NCBI GenBank assembly: GCA_015060905.1
Contig: SUXQ01000001.1
Span: 221,256-285,255, forward strand
Source: Bacteroidales bacterium
GTDB lineage: Bacteria; Bacteroidota; Bacteroidia; Bacteroidales; Bacteroidaceae
Length of the DNA stretch: 64,000 nt
Direction of reading: 5' to 3'
Shown here: positions 44,201-54,004 of the stretch, one piece after another
How the letters are laid out: every line of letters begins with the position of its first letter
Position numbering within the stretch: the first letter of the stretch is position 1
Notes under the pieces: model-generated
What the model was told of the DNA's origin: nothing
Database searches by the model: none
The model's input: only the letters and a program-made list of their open reading frames with translations
Position numbers and translations under genes: made by a program

Positions 44201-46369
44201 TTACGCTTCGTTGCAGGGACGACGGGGACGACGCTCGCGCTCCACGTAACCATCGGGCTTTTCGAGAAGCACACGACGAGAAAGTTTGAATTTTCCGGTC
44301 TTTGGATCAATATCAAGGAGCTTAACCTGAATCTTGTCACCCTCGGCAATTCCGGCTTCCTCTATTGTCTCGAAACGCTTCCAATCAATCTCGGAAATAT
44401 GCAAAAGACCATCCTTCCCGGGCATAAACTCTACGAATGCACCGTAAGGCATTACGCTGCGAACAATACCCTCGTAAACCTCTCCGGCCTCGGGAATTGC
44501 AACAATAGCCTTGATTTTTGACATTGCAGCCTCGATGCTTGCTGCGTTTGTTGCAGCAATTTCGATGATACCCTCGCCATCAACCTCCTCGATAGAGATT
44601 GTAGCACCTGTCTCTTCCTGCATGCCCTGAATGATTTTTCCACCCGGGCCGATAACTGCGCCGATAAACTCTTTGGGTATACGCATAGTCTCGATGCGGG
44701 GAGCATGAGGCTTCATTTCTGCGCGAGGCTCGGCGATGCACTCTGTGATTTTTCCGAGGATGTGCATACGTCCCTCACGAGCCTGGTTCAACGCCTTTTC
44801 GAGAATCTCGAACGAAAGACCGTCTACCTTAATATCCATCTGTGTAGCGGTAATTCCATCAACGGTACCTGTCACTTTGAAGTCCATGTCTCCAAGGTGG
44901 TCCTCGTCGCCCAGAATGTCGCTGAGGACAGCATATTTCTCTTCACCGGCATTTTTGATAAGTCCCATCGCAATACCCGACACAGGCTTCTGAATCTTCA
45001 CACCCGCATCCATAAGAGCAAGAGTACCTGCGCAAACAGTAGCCATTGAAGATGAACCGTTCGACTCGAGAATGTCCGATACTACGCGCACGCAGTAGGG
45101 ATAATCGGCGGGAACCATATTTTTAAGAGCGCGGCAAGCAAGGTTACCGTGACCAATTTCACGACGACCAACGCCACGCTGGGGACGAGCCTCACCTGTT
45201 GAGAAGGGGGGGAAGTTGTAGTGCAGCAAGAAACGGTCGGTACCCTGTGTCATTACATCGTCGATAATCTTCTCGTCGCGTTTCGTGCCCAAAGTAACAG
45301 AAGTCAGCGACTGAGTCTCGCCACGAGTAAAGATGGCCGAGCCGTGAGGGCCGGGAAGATAACCAACCTCGCACCAGATGGGACGAATCTCGGTAGTCTT
45401 ACGACCGTCGAGACGCTTACCCTCGTCGAGAATGCAACGGCGCATAGCCTCTTTCTCAACATCATGATAGTAGCGGTCGATGAGTGCGCCTATCTCCTCA
45501 AGTTCCTCCTCTGTATACTGCGCCTTGAATTCCTCTTTAATAGCATCGAAAGCCTCGGCACGCTGATGTTTGTCGCGGTTGCCGCTTGCAGCAATTTCGT
45601 AAGCCTTTGCATAGCAAGCCTCGTGAACTTTTGCGCGAAGCTCTTCGTCATTAACCTCGTGGCAATATTCACGTTTAACAGTCTTTCCAACCTCTTCCAT
45701 AAGCTCCATCTGAGCCTTGCAATGTACCTTGATAGCCTCGTGAGCCACTTTCATCGCCTCGAGAAGGTCATTCTCGGAAACCTCTTTCATCTCTCCCTCG
45801 ACCATCATTATATTGTCGTATGTGGCAGCAACCATAATGTCCATGTCTGCATTCTCAAGCTGAGCAAATGTGGGGTTCACCACAAACTCGCCGTTGATGC
45901 GCGCAACGCGTACCTCGGAAATAGGGCCTCCGAAAGGAATATCTGACACAGCAAGAGCCGCCGACGCTGCAAGGCCTGCAAGAGCATCGGGCATGTCCAC
46001 GCCATCAGCAGAATAAAGGATTATGTTTACATAAACCTCAGCATGGTAATTATCAGGGAACAACGGACGCAATGCACGGTCTACCAAACGGCAGGTCAAT
46101 ATCTCATAGTCCGAAGCTTTACCCTCGCGTTTTGTGAAACCGCCGGGATAACGTCCGAAAGCGGCATATTTCTCTTTATACTCTACCTGTAAAGGCATAA
46201 AATCTGTTCCGGGGACTGCATCTTTGGCAGCACACACCGTTGCCAGCAACATTGTGTTTCCCAAACGCAACATCACTGAGCCGTCAGCCTGCTTCGCAAG
46301 TTTGCCGGTCTCCAAAGTGATGACACGTCCATCGGGCAATGTCACATTCTTTGTAACAACATTCATCAT
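44201..46369 (-). CDS. pnp: Polyribonucleotide nucleotidyltransferase
   Basis: This 722-residue 3'-5' phosphorolytic exoribonuclease of the RNA degradosome type has two RNase PH domains. The second carries the active-site region around [19 protein letters not shown] domain ([20 protein letters not shown]) and an S1 domain ([20 protein letters not shown]) follow. Full length with an Arg-rich tail. It is transcribed alone. TATCTTTG at 46411-46404 is a likely -7 element about 35 nt upstream. Confidence 0.96.
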   Translation of the reverse strand: MMNVVTKNVTLPDGRVITLETGKLAKQADGSVMLRLGNTMLLATVCAAKDAVPGTDFMPLQVEYKEKYAAFGRYPGGFTKREGKASDYEILTCRLVDRALRPLFPDNYHAEVYVNIILYSADGVDMPDALAGLAASAALAVSDIPFGGPISEVRVARINGEFVVNPTFAQLENADMDIMVAATYDNIMMVEGEMKEVSENDLLEAMKVAHEAIKVHCKAQMELMEEVGKTVKREYCHEVNDEELRAKVHEACYAKAYEIAASGNRDKHQRAEAFDAIKEEFKAQYTEEELEEIGALIDRYYHDVEKEAMRRCILDEGKRLDGRKTTEIRPIWCEVGYLPGPHGSAIFTRGETQSLTSVTLGTKRDEKIIDDVMTQGTDRFLLHYNFPPFSTGEARPQRGVGRREIGHGNLACRALKNMVPADYPYCVRVVSDILESNGSSSMATVCAGTLALMDAGVKIQKPVSGIAMGLIKNAGEEKYAVLSDILGDEDHLGDMDFKVTGTVDGITATQMDIKVDGLSFEILEKALNQAREGRMHILGKITECIAEPRAEMKPHAPRIETMRIPKEFIGAVIGPGGKIIQGMQEETGATISIEEVDGEGIIEIAATNAASIEAAMSKIKAIVAIPEAGEVYEGIVRSVMPYGAFVEFMPGKDGLLHISEIDWKRFETIEEAGIAEGDKIQVKLLDIDPKTGKFKLSRRVLLEKPDGYVERERRPRRPCNEA

Positions 46370-46403
46370 TATTAAATTTTTCTTTATTCCCTAAATTATC
46401 TCG

Positions 46404-46441
46404 CAAAGATATATAAAATTCGACACTTTCCACTATCTTTG
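46404..46441. promoter_or_regulatory. Divergent -7 elements of pnp and the TlpA-like gene
   Basis: TATCTTTG occurs on the minus strand at 46411-46404 (for pnp) and on the plus strand at 46434-46441 (for the TlpA-like gene). The two promoters are back to back. The -33 boxes are not clear. Confidence 0.5.
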
Positions 46442-46473
46442 CCGACACATTTTAAGAAACTATCGAAAAATCC

Positions 46474-47634
46474 ATGAAAAATATCATTACAGCCATATTA
46501 ACAGGCATTGTCATACTCTTTACGGCGTGCGACGAATCGCCCAAATTCACCATTAAAGGAGAAATTTCCGAAGGTAACGGCAAAAGCATATATCTGTCGC
46601 ATGTGGGGGTCGAAAAAAACAGTCTTATAGACTCCGTAAAAATAAAGAGCGACGGCAAATTCGAGTTTAACCGACCGCGTCCCGAAAGTTACGATTTTTA
46701 CCGTCTGCAATTAGATAAAAAAGGCCGCGCAATAACCATTGCCGTCGATAGCACCGAGTGTATCAATATAACCATCGACGGCAAAAAGTTTGCCGACAGC
46801 TATATTGTAGAAGGCTCCGAGGAGAGCCGCAAGATACAAGAAATATCGGCACTGCGCACAGCCCTCGAAAAGCAAATTGGCTATTTTATTAAAGACAGCA
46901 GCCTGACTCCGGACAGCATACGCAAGGCAATATACAATATTACCAAAGAGTTTAAAGAGAATATCTTCAAACAATATATAATGCCCGCGCCCGACAAGGC
47001 AAGCGCATACTACGCACTGTTCCTGAAAACGAACGGAATGCATCTTTTCAACCCTAACGCCAACAGGTTCGACAGCAAATGCTTCGCAGCAGTTGCAACG
47101 GCTCTGAACAACAGATACCCCGAGTCGGCGCGAGCAAAAAACCTATACAGCATAGCAGTGAAAGGCATGCAAAGTACACGCCCTGTGATTCCCGACACCA
47201 TCGATGCAAAAGAGGCGGAACTATCGACGACCGGAATATTCGACATTAAACTGCCCAACATCAACGGCGACAGCATAAGCCTTTCATCTTTGAAGGGCAA
47301 GGTAGTGCTTCTCGATTTTATCACATACAGCAACACACGCACAAGCGAGCATACAATCTATCTGCGCGAACTATACACAAAATACAAAGAGCAAGGGCTC
47401 GAAATTTATCAAGTATCATTCGACGCAGACACACACTTCTGGAAGACCTCGGCCGACAAATTGCCGTGGATATGTGTGCTCGACGGCCACAGCATATTAT
47501 CGGGCAACGCACTGCTTTACAAGGTAGACAAACTCCCGTCATACTTTCTCATAAACAGAGCCAACGAAATAGTAATGCGCGACGAACAGATAAAAGACCT
47601 GCCCGTCGAAATAGAAAAGCTGCTCAAAGAATAG
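46474..47634 (+). CDS. TlpA-like thioredoxin-fold lipoprotein without CXXC
   Basis: This 386-residue lipoprotein (lipobox LFTAC, Cys19) has an N-terminal DUF4369 domain (about 27-120, FTIKGEISEGNGKSIYLSHV), a helical middle (about 125-240) and a C-terminal AhpC/TSA-thioredoxin fold (about 250-386, IFDIKLPNINGDSISLSSLKG, KGKVVLLDFITYSNTRTSEH). The place where TlpA proteins have WCxxC reads TYSNTRTSEH, so both redox cysteines are missing. The cis-Pro loop (KLPSYFLIN) is kept. The protein probably binds something rather than acting as a disulfide reductase. Confidence 0.85.
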   Translation: MKNIITAILTGIVILFTACDESPKFTIKGEISEGNGKSIYLSHVGVEKNSLIDSVKIKSDGKFEFNRPRPESYDFYRLQLDKKGRAITIAVDSTECINITIDGKKFADSYIVEGSEESRKIQEISALRTALEKQIGYFIKDSSLTPDSIRKAIYNITKEFKENIFKQYIMPAPDKASAYYALFLKTNGMHLFNPNANRFDSKCFAAVATALNNRYPESARAKNLYSIAVKGMQSTRPVIPDTIDAKEAELSTTGIFDIKLPNINGDSISLSSLKGKVVLLDFITYSNTRTSEHTIYLRELYTKYKEQGLEIYQVSFDADTHFWKTSADKLPWICVLDGHSILSGNALLYKVDKLPSYFLINRANEIVMRDEQIKDLPVEIEKLLKE

Positions 47635-47680
47635 CAAAAACACAAAAACCATTAATTAAGGAAAAATTTTCGCAAAATAG

Positions 47681-47711
47681 TTGCAAGTTGAATTTAAAGT
47701 TACTACATTTG
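47681..47711 (+). promoter_or_regulatory. Promoter of greA
   Basis: TTG at 47681-47683, a 20-nt spacer and TACATTTG at 47704-47711 match the Bacteroidota consensus. The leader of about 80 nt contains an 11-bp hairpin with G-T pairs (47734-47761). Confidence 0.7.
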
Positions 47712-47796
47712 CAACACTGAGAAAGAGATATATGGGTTCCGGCAAGCAGTTGTCGGAATCCATTGTTTTACTAATTTTTATATAGAGTATAAGATA

Positions 47797-48258
47797 ATGA
47801 CCTACATGTCTGAAGAGGGCTACAAAAAATTGTTAGCCGATTTAAAAGAGCTGGAAGGCAAACGCCCCGAGATTGTACGCCAGATAGCCGAAGCGCGCGA
47901 TAAAGGAGACCTTTCGGAGAATGCCGAATACGATGCAGCTAAAGAGGCGCAAGGATTGCTCGAAATGAAGATTAACGAGCTGAAGATGATTATCGCAGAT
48001 GCAAAAATCATAGATACAAGCAAGCTAAGCACCGACAGCGTTCAAGTGCTTACCAAAGTAGAGCTTAAGAACGTAAAGACAGGTGCCACAATGACATACT
48101 GCATCGTGCCCGAGAGTGAAGCTAACCTGCGCGAGAGTAAAATTTCAATCAACACCCCCATTGCAAAAGGTCTTTTGGGCAAGAAGGTGGGTGAGACTGC
48201 CGAAATTACAATCCCTCAGGGTAAAATATACCTTGAAATTATAAACATTTCAATCTGA
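47797..48258 (+). CDS. greA: Transcription elongation factor GreA
   Basis: This 153-residue protein has the N-terminal coiled coil with the acidic tip (EARDKGDLSENAEYDAAKEA) that enters the RNA polymerase secondary channel, and the C-terminal FKBP-like domain ending in GKIYLEIINI. It rescues backtracked polymerase by transcript cleavage. The stop codon shares one base with the start of the HIT gene. Confidence 0.96.
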   Translation: MTYMSEEGYKKLLADLKELEGKRPEIVRQIAEARDKGDLSENAEYDAAKEAQGLLEMKINELKMIIADAKIIDTSKLSTDSVQVLTKVELKNVKTGATMTYCIVPESEANLRESKISINTPIAKGLLGKKVGETAEITIPQGKIYLEIINISI

Positions 48259-48662
48259 TGGCAACGATATTCAGCAAAATAGTCGCAGGGGAAATACCGA
48301 GCTACAAAGTAGCCGAGAGTGATAAATTCTACGCATTCCTCGACATTAACCCCCTCGCAAAAGGTCACACGTTGGTAATACCCAAGCGCGAGGTAGACTA
48401 TTTCTTCGACCTTACCGACGAAGAGATAGGCGAAATGCAGATATTTGCCAAGCAGGTAGCCGAGGCGATAAAAAAAGCATTCCCCTGCATAAAAGTTGGG
48501 CAAGCAGTGTTAGGGCTCGAAGTTCCGCACGCCCACATACATCTTGTACCCATGCAATCGGAGAGAGACATGCTCTTCACCAATCCCAAACTGAAACTAA
48601 CAGCCGAAGAGTTTGCCGAAATTGCAGAAAAAATAAACAAAGAGATAGTGTGTCGTAATTAA
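48258..48662 (+). CDS. HIT-family nucleotide hydrolase
   Basis: This 134-residue protein has the histidine triad EVPHAHIHLVPM (His-x-His-x-His) and the N-terminal ATIFSKIVAGEIPSYKV typical of Hint/HinT-like phosphoramidases. It is translationally coupled to greA (TGATG overlap). The physiological substrate is unknown, as for most HinT proteins. Confidence 0.93.
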   Translation: MATIFSKIVAGEIPSYKVAESDKFYAFLDINPLAKGHTLVIPKREVDYFFDLTDEEIGEMQIFAKQVAEAIKKAFPCIKVGQAVLGLEVPHAHIHLVPMQSERDMLFTNPKLKLTAEEFAEIAEKINKEIVCRN

Positions 48663-48720
48663 AAGTTACGGCACACTGCCTTATTGCCCTCCCCCATTTT
48701 TACAAATAAAAAATACCACT

Positions 48721-50058
48721 ATGCGAACAGAAATTTCAAACGTAACAATCGTAAACGAAGGCAAAAAAGCCATAGGCTCGGTAGTTATAAACGGAACAAA
48801 AATTGTTGAAATATGCATCGATGGTAAAAAACCTTGTCGCAAGAGCGACGAAGTGATAGACGGCAGCGGCATGTACCTGCTCCCCGGAGTAATAGACGAC
48901 CACGTACATTTTCGTGAGCCGGGACTTACACACAAGGCAAACATTCTCTCCGAGACACGGGCCGCAGCAGCCGGCGGAGTAACATCCTTCATGGAAATGC
49001 CGAACACCCGCCCGGCAACAACCACAATATCTGCGCTACACGACAAATATCATCGTGCAGCAAAAGAGAGTCGCATAAACTACTCATTCTACTTTGGCGC
49101 AACAAACAACAACAGCCATCTGTTCGAAAAACTGAACCCACACAGAGTCTGCGGAATAAAACTCTTCATGGGGTCGAGCACAGGCAATATGCTTGTAGAT
49201 GATACAGAAGGGCTGAACCTCGTATTTTCGCGTGCCAATATGCCTATAGCCGTGCACTGTGAAGATACAGACATTATAAACGCCAATATCCAAAAATATA
49301 AAGAGAAATACGGCGAAAATATTGACGTAAAATATCACCCGCTCATACGCAGCGAAGAGGCCTGCTACAAATCCCTTCAAAAAGCAGTAGCCCTTGCCGA
49401 GAAACACAACAAACAACTGCACATTCTGCACATAAGCACAGCACGCGAGCTTGAGCTATTATCAGACAAGCCGTTGAGTGAAAAGAAAATAACAGCCGAG
49501 GTAACCCCTGCCCACCTTATATTCTGCGATAAAGATTACGAAAAGAAAGGTGCACATATAAAATGCAACCCCGCCATAAAGACACAGGCCGACAGAGACG
49601 CCCTGCGCGAGGCTCTGCGCAACGGCAAGATAGACCTTATAGGCACCGACCACGCACCCCATCTGCCCGAAGAAAAAACCGGCGGAGCACTAAAAGCAAC
49701 CTCGGGAATGCCCTCCATGCAATTCACCCTGCCCGCAATGCTGCGAATGGTCGATGAAGGGATATTTACCATCGAGCAGATTGTCGAAAAAATGTGCCAC
49801 GCTCCGGCCGACTACTTTAAAATAGACAAGCGCGGATACATAAGAAAAAATTATTACGCCGACCTTGTACTTGTCGCCCCCGACAAAGAGTGGACAGTCG
49901 AAAAGAAAGATATTCTAAGCATCTGCGGCTGGAGCCCATTCGAGGGTGAGACATTCAAATGGAAAGTGTGCCGCACATGGGTAAACGGAGAATGTGTCTA
50001 CAACAACGGCAAAATAGATGACAACGTACACGGAAAAGCTTTAAAATTCCAAAGATAA
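48721..50058 (+). CDS. pyrC: Dihydroorotase (class I)
   Basis: This 445-residue amidohydrolase of pyrimidine synthesis closes carbamoyl-aspartate to dihydroorotate. It has the metal site HVHFREPG (His61, His63), the carboxylated Lys147 in GIKLFMGSS, the later His ligands in AVHCED and LHILHIS, and the Asp in GTDHAPH. Class I length with the HFREPG signature distinguishes it from allantoinase, though that family is close. It lies 58 nt after the HIT gene and 14 nt before the MetH activation-domain gene. Confidence 0.93.
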   Translation: MRTEISNVTIVNEGKKAIGSVVINGTKIVEICIDGKKPCRKSDEVIDGSGMYLLPGVIDDHVHFREPGLTHKANILSETRAAAAGGVTSFMEMPNTRPATTTISALHDKYHRAAKESRINYSFYFGATNNNSHLFEKLNPHRVCGIKLFMGSSTGNMLVDDTEGLNLVFSRANMPIAVHCEDTDIINANIQKYKEKYGENIDVKYHPLIRSEEACYKSLQKAVALAEKHNKQLHILHISTARELELLSDKPLSEKKITAEVTPAHLIFCDKDYEKKGAHIKCNPAIKTQADRDALREALRNGKIDLIGTDHAPHLPEEKTGGALKATSGMPSMQFTLPAMLRMVDEGIFTIEQIVEKMCHAPADYFKIDKRGYIRKNYYADLVLVAPDKEWTVEKKDILSICGWSPFEGETFKWKVCRTWVNGECVYNNGKIDDNVHGKALKFQR

Positions 50059-50072
50059 AAACAGTTTTTCGA

Positions 50073-50879
50073 ATGAGCATAGCACACTTCTGTTACGAGC
50101 CTGCGCAATTGTTTCCATACATCGATTGGAGCTACTTTTTTCACGCATGGGGAATAAAGCCCGGCGAACAACAGACAAGCGAAGCTACACAACTGAAGAA
50201 CGATGCAATAGCCATACTCCGCAGCATGAACAACGAAAAAGTATACGCGCTTTTTCGTCTGTGCAACGCACGCAGCGATGGCGATAATCTGTTGCTCGAT
50301 GGCGAGACGTTCCCACTGCTGCGTCAACAACACACCCGCAGCGACAGCCCTAATCTGTGCCTCAGCGACTATGTATCACCCATAAAAGACCACGTAGGCC
50401 TGTTCGCAACAAGCATGACCGAGAATTTCGAGACTGCATACTGCAACGACCCTTACCTGCACATGCTTACACAAACACTAGCCGACAGACTGACTGAGGC
50501 AGCAGCCTCGCTTCTGCACAGCAACGTCCGCACCCGGAAAGAACTGTGGGGATACGCGCCCGACGAAAAATTCACCCCTCAGGAACTAAACAGCGAACCA
50601 TACGCAGGAATACGCCCCGCCGTCGGCTACCCGTCGCTTCCCGATCAGACAATAATCTTCATCATAGACAAGTTACTCGACCTTTCACAAATAGGAATTA
50701 CGCTGACGAGCAACGGAGCCATGCACCCCCACTCATCCGTATGCGGACTGATGTTCGCCCACCCCGCCGCGCAATATTTCAACATTGGAAAAATAAGCGA
50801 CGAGCAACTGCATGATTACGCCCGCCGACGCAACATTCCGGCCGAAAAGATAAAAAAATTCTTAAGCAAAAATCTCTGA
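50073..50879 (+). CDS. Stand-alone methionine synthase activation domain
   Basis: This 268-residue protein matches the C-terminal (AdoMet-binding, reactivation) domain of cobalamin-dependent MetH. It has EYxxx-like SDRLTEAAASLLH, GIRPAVGYPSLPDQT and the final SSVCGLMFAHPAAQYFNIGKI. In most bacteria this is the last domain of a ~1200-residue enzyme. Here it is a separate gene directly after pyrC, so the MetH core should be encoded elsewhere. It would reactivate oxidised cob(II)alamin by reductive methylation. Domain identity is firm. Confidence 0.87.
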   Translation: MSIAHFCYEPAQLFPYIDWSYFFHAWGIKPGEQQTSEATQLKNDAIAILRSMNNEKVYALFRLCNARSDGDNLLLDGETFPLLRQQHTRSDSPNLCLSDYVSPIKDHVGLFATSMTENFETAYCNDPYLHMLTQTLADRLTEAAASLLHSNVRTRKELWGYAPDEKFTPQELNSEPYAGIRPAVGYPSLPDQTIIFIIDKLLDLSQIGITLTSNGAMHPHSSVCGLMFAHPAAQYFNIGKISDEQLHDYARRRNIPAEKIKKFLSKNL

Positions 50880-50971
50880 AAGACAATTTCTCACGGGTAA
50901 CGACAAAGGCACTTTTCCGCACGGCAGAAGAAAAACGGCCGAAAAAGCGAAAATTTTTACAACAAAAAGCT

Positions 50972-50979
50972 TATATTTG
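50972..50979 (+). promoter_or_regulatory. -7 element of plsC
   Basis: TATATTTG, a full TAnnTTTG match, lies 39 nt before the start. The -33 box is not clear. Confidence 0.5.
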
Positions 50980-51018
50980 CATATTGAACAGTGCAAATAA
51001 TAATAAAAAAGCATTAAC

Positions 51019-51747
51019 ATGAGAAAAATTTTACGACCTTTTTACATTCTGTATCAAATAATAATCGCCTATCCATTGGCAGGAATCGCCACTATGCTTA
51101 CAGGTATAAGCGTCAGTCTCTTCGGCAGATATATCCCCATAAAAGGCGGCGACTATTGGCCGGCCGTAATATGGTCGAAATTCATGGTGCGCATATTTCT
51201 GCTACCGATGAAAGTAGAAGGCCGAGAAAATCTCGACCCGAACAAGAATTATATCTTCATTGCCAACCATCAGGGCGCATGGGACATCTTTGTGATGTTC
51301 GGCTACTTAGGACGTAACTACAAATGGATGATGAAGGAATCGTTGCGCAAGATGCCTTTTATAGGAAAAGCCTGCCACGACACAGGGCACATCTTTGTTA
51401 ATCGCGAATCGCCCCAAAAAGAGATTTTCGTAAAGGCTATAAGGACTTTGAAAAAAGGAACAGCAATGGGTATTTTTGCCGAAGGTACACGCACGCGCAA
51501 CGGACGTTTGGGCAGATTCAAGAAAGGTGCGTTTGCAATTGCAGACATGACACAGTTAGAGGTTGTTCCTTTAGCCATAGAGGGCTCATACAACCTATTG
51601 CCTCCAAAGGCAAAATTCATGAATTGGACTCCGCTGAAACTTACTATTCTTAAGCCCATAAAACCCATAGGAAAAGGTAAAGAGAATGTAGAGTATTTAA
51701 TGACAGAGTCGCGTGCGGCCATTGCAAAGGCTCTTGGTGAGGAGTAA
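51019..51747 (+). CDS. plsC: 1-acyl-sn-glycerol-3-phosphate acyltransferase
   Basis: This 242-residue membrane-bound enzyme of phospholipid synthesis adds the second acyl chain to give phosphatidic acid. The HX4D motif is NHQGAWD (His84, Asp89) and the phosphate-binding motif is AEGTRTRNG (Glu155 to Arg158). The N-terminal hydrophobic segment (about 8-35) anchors it. The family is shared with other lysophospholipid acyltransferases, so acyl donor and acceptor are inferred. Confidence 0.92.
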   Translation: MRKILRPFYILYQIIIAYPLAGIATMLTGISVSLFGRYIPIKGGDYWPAVIWSKFMVRIFLLPMKVEGRENLDPNKNYIFIANHQGAWDIFVMFGYLGRNYKWMMKESLRKMPFIGKACHDTGHIFVNRESPQKEIFVKAIRTLKKGTAMGIFAEGTRTRNGRLGRFKKGAFAIADMTQLEVVPLAIEGSYNLLPPKAKFMNWTPLKLTILKPIKPIGKGKENVEYLMTESRAAIAKALGEE

Positions 51748-51768
51748 ATACTCAAAATGCAGAGCAAA

Positions 51769-51815
51769 CATATAAACAACGAGTGTCAGCGAAGCTGACA
51801 CTCGTTGTTTATATG
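51769..51815. terminator. Bidirectional terminator between plsC and the PorE-like gene
   Basis: A perfect 22-bp stem (starting CATATAAACAACGAG) has a 3-nt loop GAA. It lies between convergent genes. Confidence 0.85.
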
Positions 51816-51827
51816 ATTACACATTAT

Positions 51828-53816
51828 TTATTCGTAAAGTTTGTAAGTAGTTCGCAGCACCTGAAACTCTGTGCGTCTGTTCAACTGATGGCAAATTTCC
51901 TGCTCCTCTTCGCCGGAGAGTGCGTTTATAAACTGTTCGTTAAGTACGTCATTCTCTTTTAGGAAAGGATACTTTTCGGTAAGTTTCTTAAGAACAGTCT
52001 TTGGGCGGCTCTCGCCGTAACCTTTGGCGGTCAGTCGCTCGGCCTCAATTCCATGCTCTATAAGGTAATTTACCACAGCCTCGGCTCTTTTTTGCGACAG
52101 TTTCTCGTTGTATTTGTCGCTGCCCCTAAAGTCGCAGTGCGCACTAAGCTCTATGGTTACGTTGGGGTTATTCTCCAGCAGTTTTACAAGCTCGTCAAGC
52201 GAAGCTGTCGACTCGGGCGTAAGAGTGGCCTTTGCAAATTCATAAAAAATATTGTCTATAAGCACCGGACGGGTAATAGGGGCAAGCTCGAAATTGCGCG
52301 AGTATTCTACTTTACCTGTCTGCTCGGTGGTCTTTAGCTCTTGCATGGCGTTCAGATAGCCTTTGCATGTACCCAACAGCACATACTCCACTCCCGGTGT
52401 TACGCGCACCGAGAATGAACCGTCGTTCATCACTCCTATGCTGTTTTTCGAGCCGTCGTTACCTATCATGTGAATAATTCCTTTTGGTAGCTCGTAGCCA
52501 TCTTTCTCGTAGAGCCATCCGCTGAGAATATGTACGGTTTCGGGTAGGTAGAATGAATATATGTGGTCCCACCCGCGAGCATCGTTTCTGTTCGACGAAA
52601 AATATCCTCGGTACAAATTGGGGGCAAATGTAATTCCAAAGTCGTCGGCGTTGGAGTTTACCGGCGCCATCATATTGTTTATTTGGTAGGTGCTGTCATT
52701 AACCTGTGAGGCGCAGAAAATGTCGAGCCCTCCCATTCCCGGGTAGCCGTTCGACGAAAAGTACAGTTCGTTGTTGGGGCCGAAGGCGGGGAACATTTCG
52801 TTGCCCTCGGTGTTTATCTGTTCGCCCGCATTTTCCAAAATTCCTGCCTTATATTGGTTGCCGCCAATGTAGAATCGCCAAATGTCGAATCCTCCCATGC
52901 CTCCTGCCATGTCCGAGGCAAAATACAGCCATTCGCCGTCGGGCGACACTGCCGGATGGGCGTACGAGCATAGTGTGTCCGAGGATATTTTTATAGGCTC
53001 GGGCTTGCCCCATGCAGCATCTTTGCGCGCGCTGCGGTAGATGGCCGCGAAACGTGGAAACTGTTCGTCGGTGACGCAGCGTGTGAAGTACATTGTCTTT
53101 CCGTCGGGGGTAAAGGCGCATGCTCCATCTTCGTAGGCACTGTTTGTTTCGCCTTGTATAAGTTCTACTTTCTGCCATTTTCCTTTGTCGTTGCGTTTGG
53201 TAAGGAAAAGGTCGGCGCATTTTTGTCCTGTAACGCCGCTAATGTCTGTGCCGGTGGCCTCTTTGCGGGTAGAGGTTGTTACTATCATTGTCGTGTCGCT
53301 GCCTACGTACATTGGGCAGTAGTCGCTGCGCAGACCGTTAAGTTCGTCGGCTTTCTTTACAATGTATCTTGAAGGGTTTTTCTTCCACTCGGCCGATTGA
53401 CGCGCTGTTTGCAGGCCCACTTGTGCAAGTTTGTCATCGGCGGCTATTGTAAGGTACGTTTCGTAATTTTCAATGGCCTCTTTATAGTTGCCGTTAATGA
53501 GCAGGGCTTCGGCAAGGTGTCTGTGGGCGAGGCTGTCGGGGTATTTGTAGCGTATGGCATTTTTGTAGCTGCCCATTGCTCGGGCGGCGTTGTTTGTCTT
53601 GCGGTAACATTCGGCCATTTTCCACGCAATTACTCCGCGCTTGGGCTTGTCTTTGGCGCTTGTCTTGCGGTAGGCTTTTTTATATTGTTTGGCCGCTTCG
53701 ACATATTCGTATATTGCATAGTACTGGTCTCCTTTTCTTATGGCTTTGTCGGTGCTGCACGAGAAAAGGAGTGTCGCTGCTATAAACAGGTATAATATGT
53801 GTATGCTGTGTCTCAT
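51828..53816 (-). CDS. PorE-like lipoprotein: TPR, beta-propeller, CRD and OmpA domains
   Basis: This is a 662-residue lipoprotein. I chose ATG 53816 because the signal and lipobox (LLFSC, Cys20) begin there. Domains in order: TPR helices (about 25-130), PD40/WD40 propeller (about 150-430, with DGEWLYFASDMAGGMGGFDI and NELYFSSNGYPGMGGLDIF), a carboxypeptidase-regulatory-like domain (about 440-510) and an OmpA peptidoglycan-binding domain (about 530-650, IELSAHCDFRGSDKYNEKLS). This is the exact domain order of PorE, a peptidoglycan-anchored part of the type IX secretion system. Similar proteins with other roles exist, so the link to secretion is a hypothesis. Confidence 0.87.
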   Translation of the reverse strand: MRHSIHILYLFIAATLLFSCSTDKAIRKGDQYYAIYEYVEAAKQYKKAYRKTSAKDKPKRGVIAWKMAECYRKTNNAARAMGSYKNAIRYKYPDSLAHRHLAEALLINGNYKEAIENYETYLTIAADDKLAQVGLQTARQSAEWKKNPSRYIVKKADELNGLRSDYCPMYVGSDTTMIVTTSTRKEATGTDISGVTGQKCADLFLTKRNDKGKWQKVELIQGETNSAYEDGACAFTPDGKTMYFTRCVTDEQFPRFAAIYRSARKDAAWGKPEPIKISSDTLCSYAHPAVSPDGEWLYFASDMAGGMGGFDIWRFYIGGNQYKAGILENAGEQINTEGNEMFPAFGPNNELYFSSNGYPGMGGLDIFCASQVNDSTYQINNMMAPVNSNADDFGITFAPNLYRGYFSSNRNDARGWDHIYSFYLPETVHILSGWLYEKDGYELPKGIIHMIGNDGSKNSIGVMNDGSFSVRVTPGVEYVLLGTCKGYLNAMQELKTTEQTGKVEYSRNFELAPITRPVLIDNIFYEFAKATLTPESTASLDELVKLLENNPNVTIELSAHCDFRGSDKYNEKLSQKRAEAVVNYLIEHGIEAERLTAKGYGESRPKTVLKKLTEKYPFLKENDVLNEQFINALSGEEEQEICHQLNRRTEFQVLRTTYKLYE

Positions 53817-53930
53817 TATAATTAATAACTGATAAATGGCCATTTTATTATATAATTGTGAATATTTCGCTTGTTTTTTATACTTTTGTATAAGATAGGA
53901 TGCGTCTCGGTATAATAATATTCAAATAAA

Positions 53931-53964
53931 TTTGATATTCTACTCTCGACTTTCACTATCTTTG
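53931..53964 (+). promoter_or_regulatory. Promoter of the single-domain DUF1080 gene
   Basis: TTTG at 53931-53934, a 22-nt spacer and TATCTTTG at 53957-53964 fit the consensus, with a slightly long spacer. The start codon is 40 nt downstream. Confidence 0.6.
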
Positions 53965-54004
53965 TATAAGAATAGAGAATATTTAAACAAAAAACAAAAT
54001 AAAT

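Noticed and set aside
47734-47761. Leader hairpin of greA as a riboswitch or attenuator
   Set aside because: It is a single 11-bp stem with G-T pairs and no conserved riboswitch core, and the T-rich stretch after it is weak.
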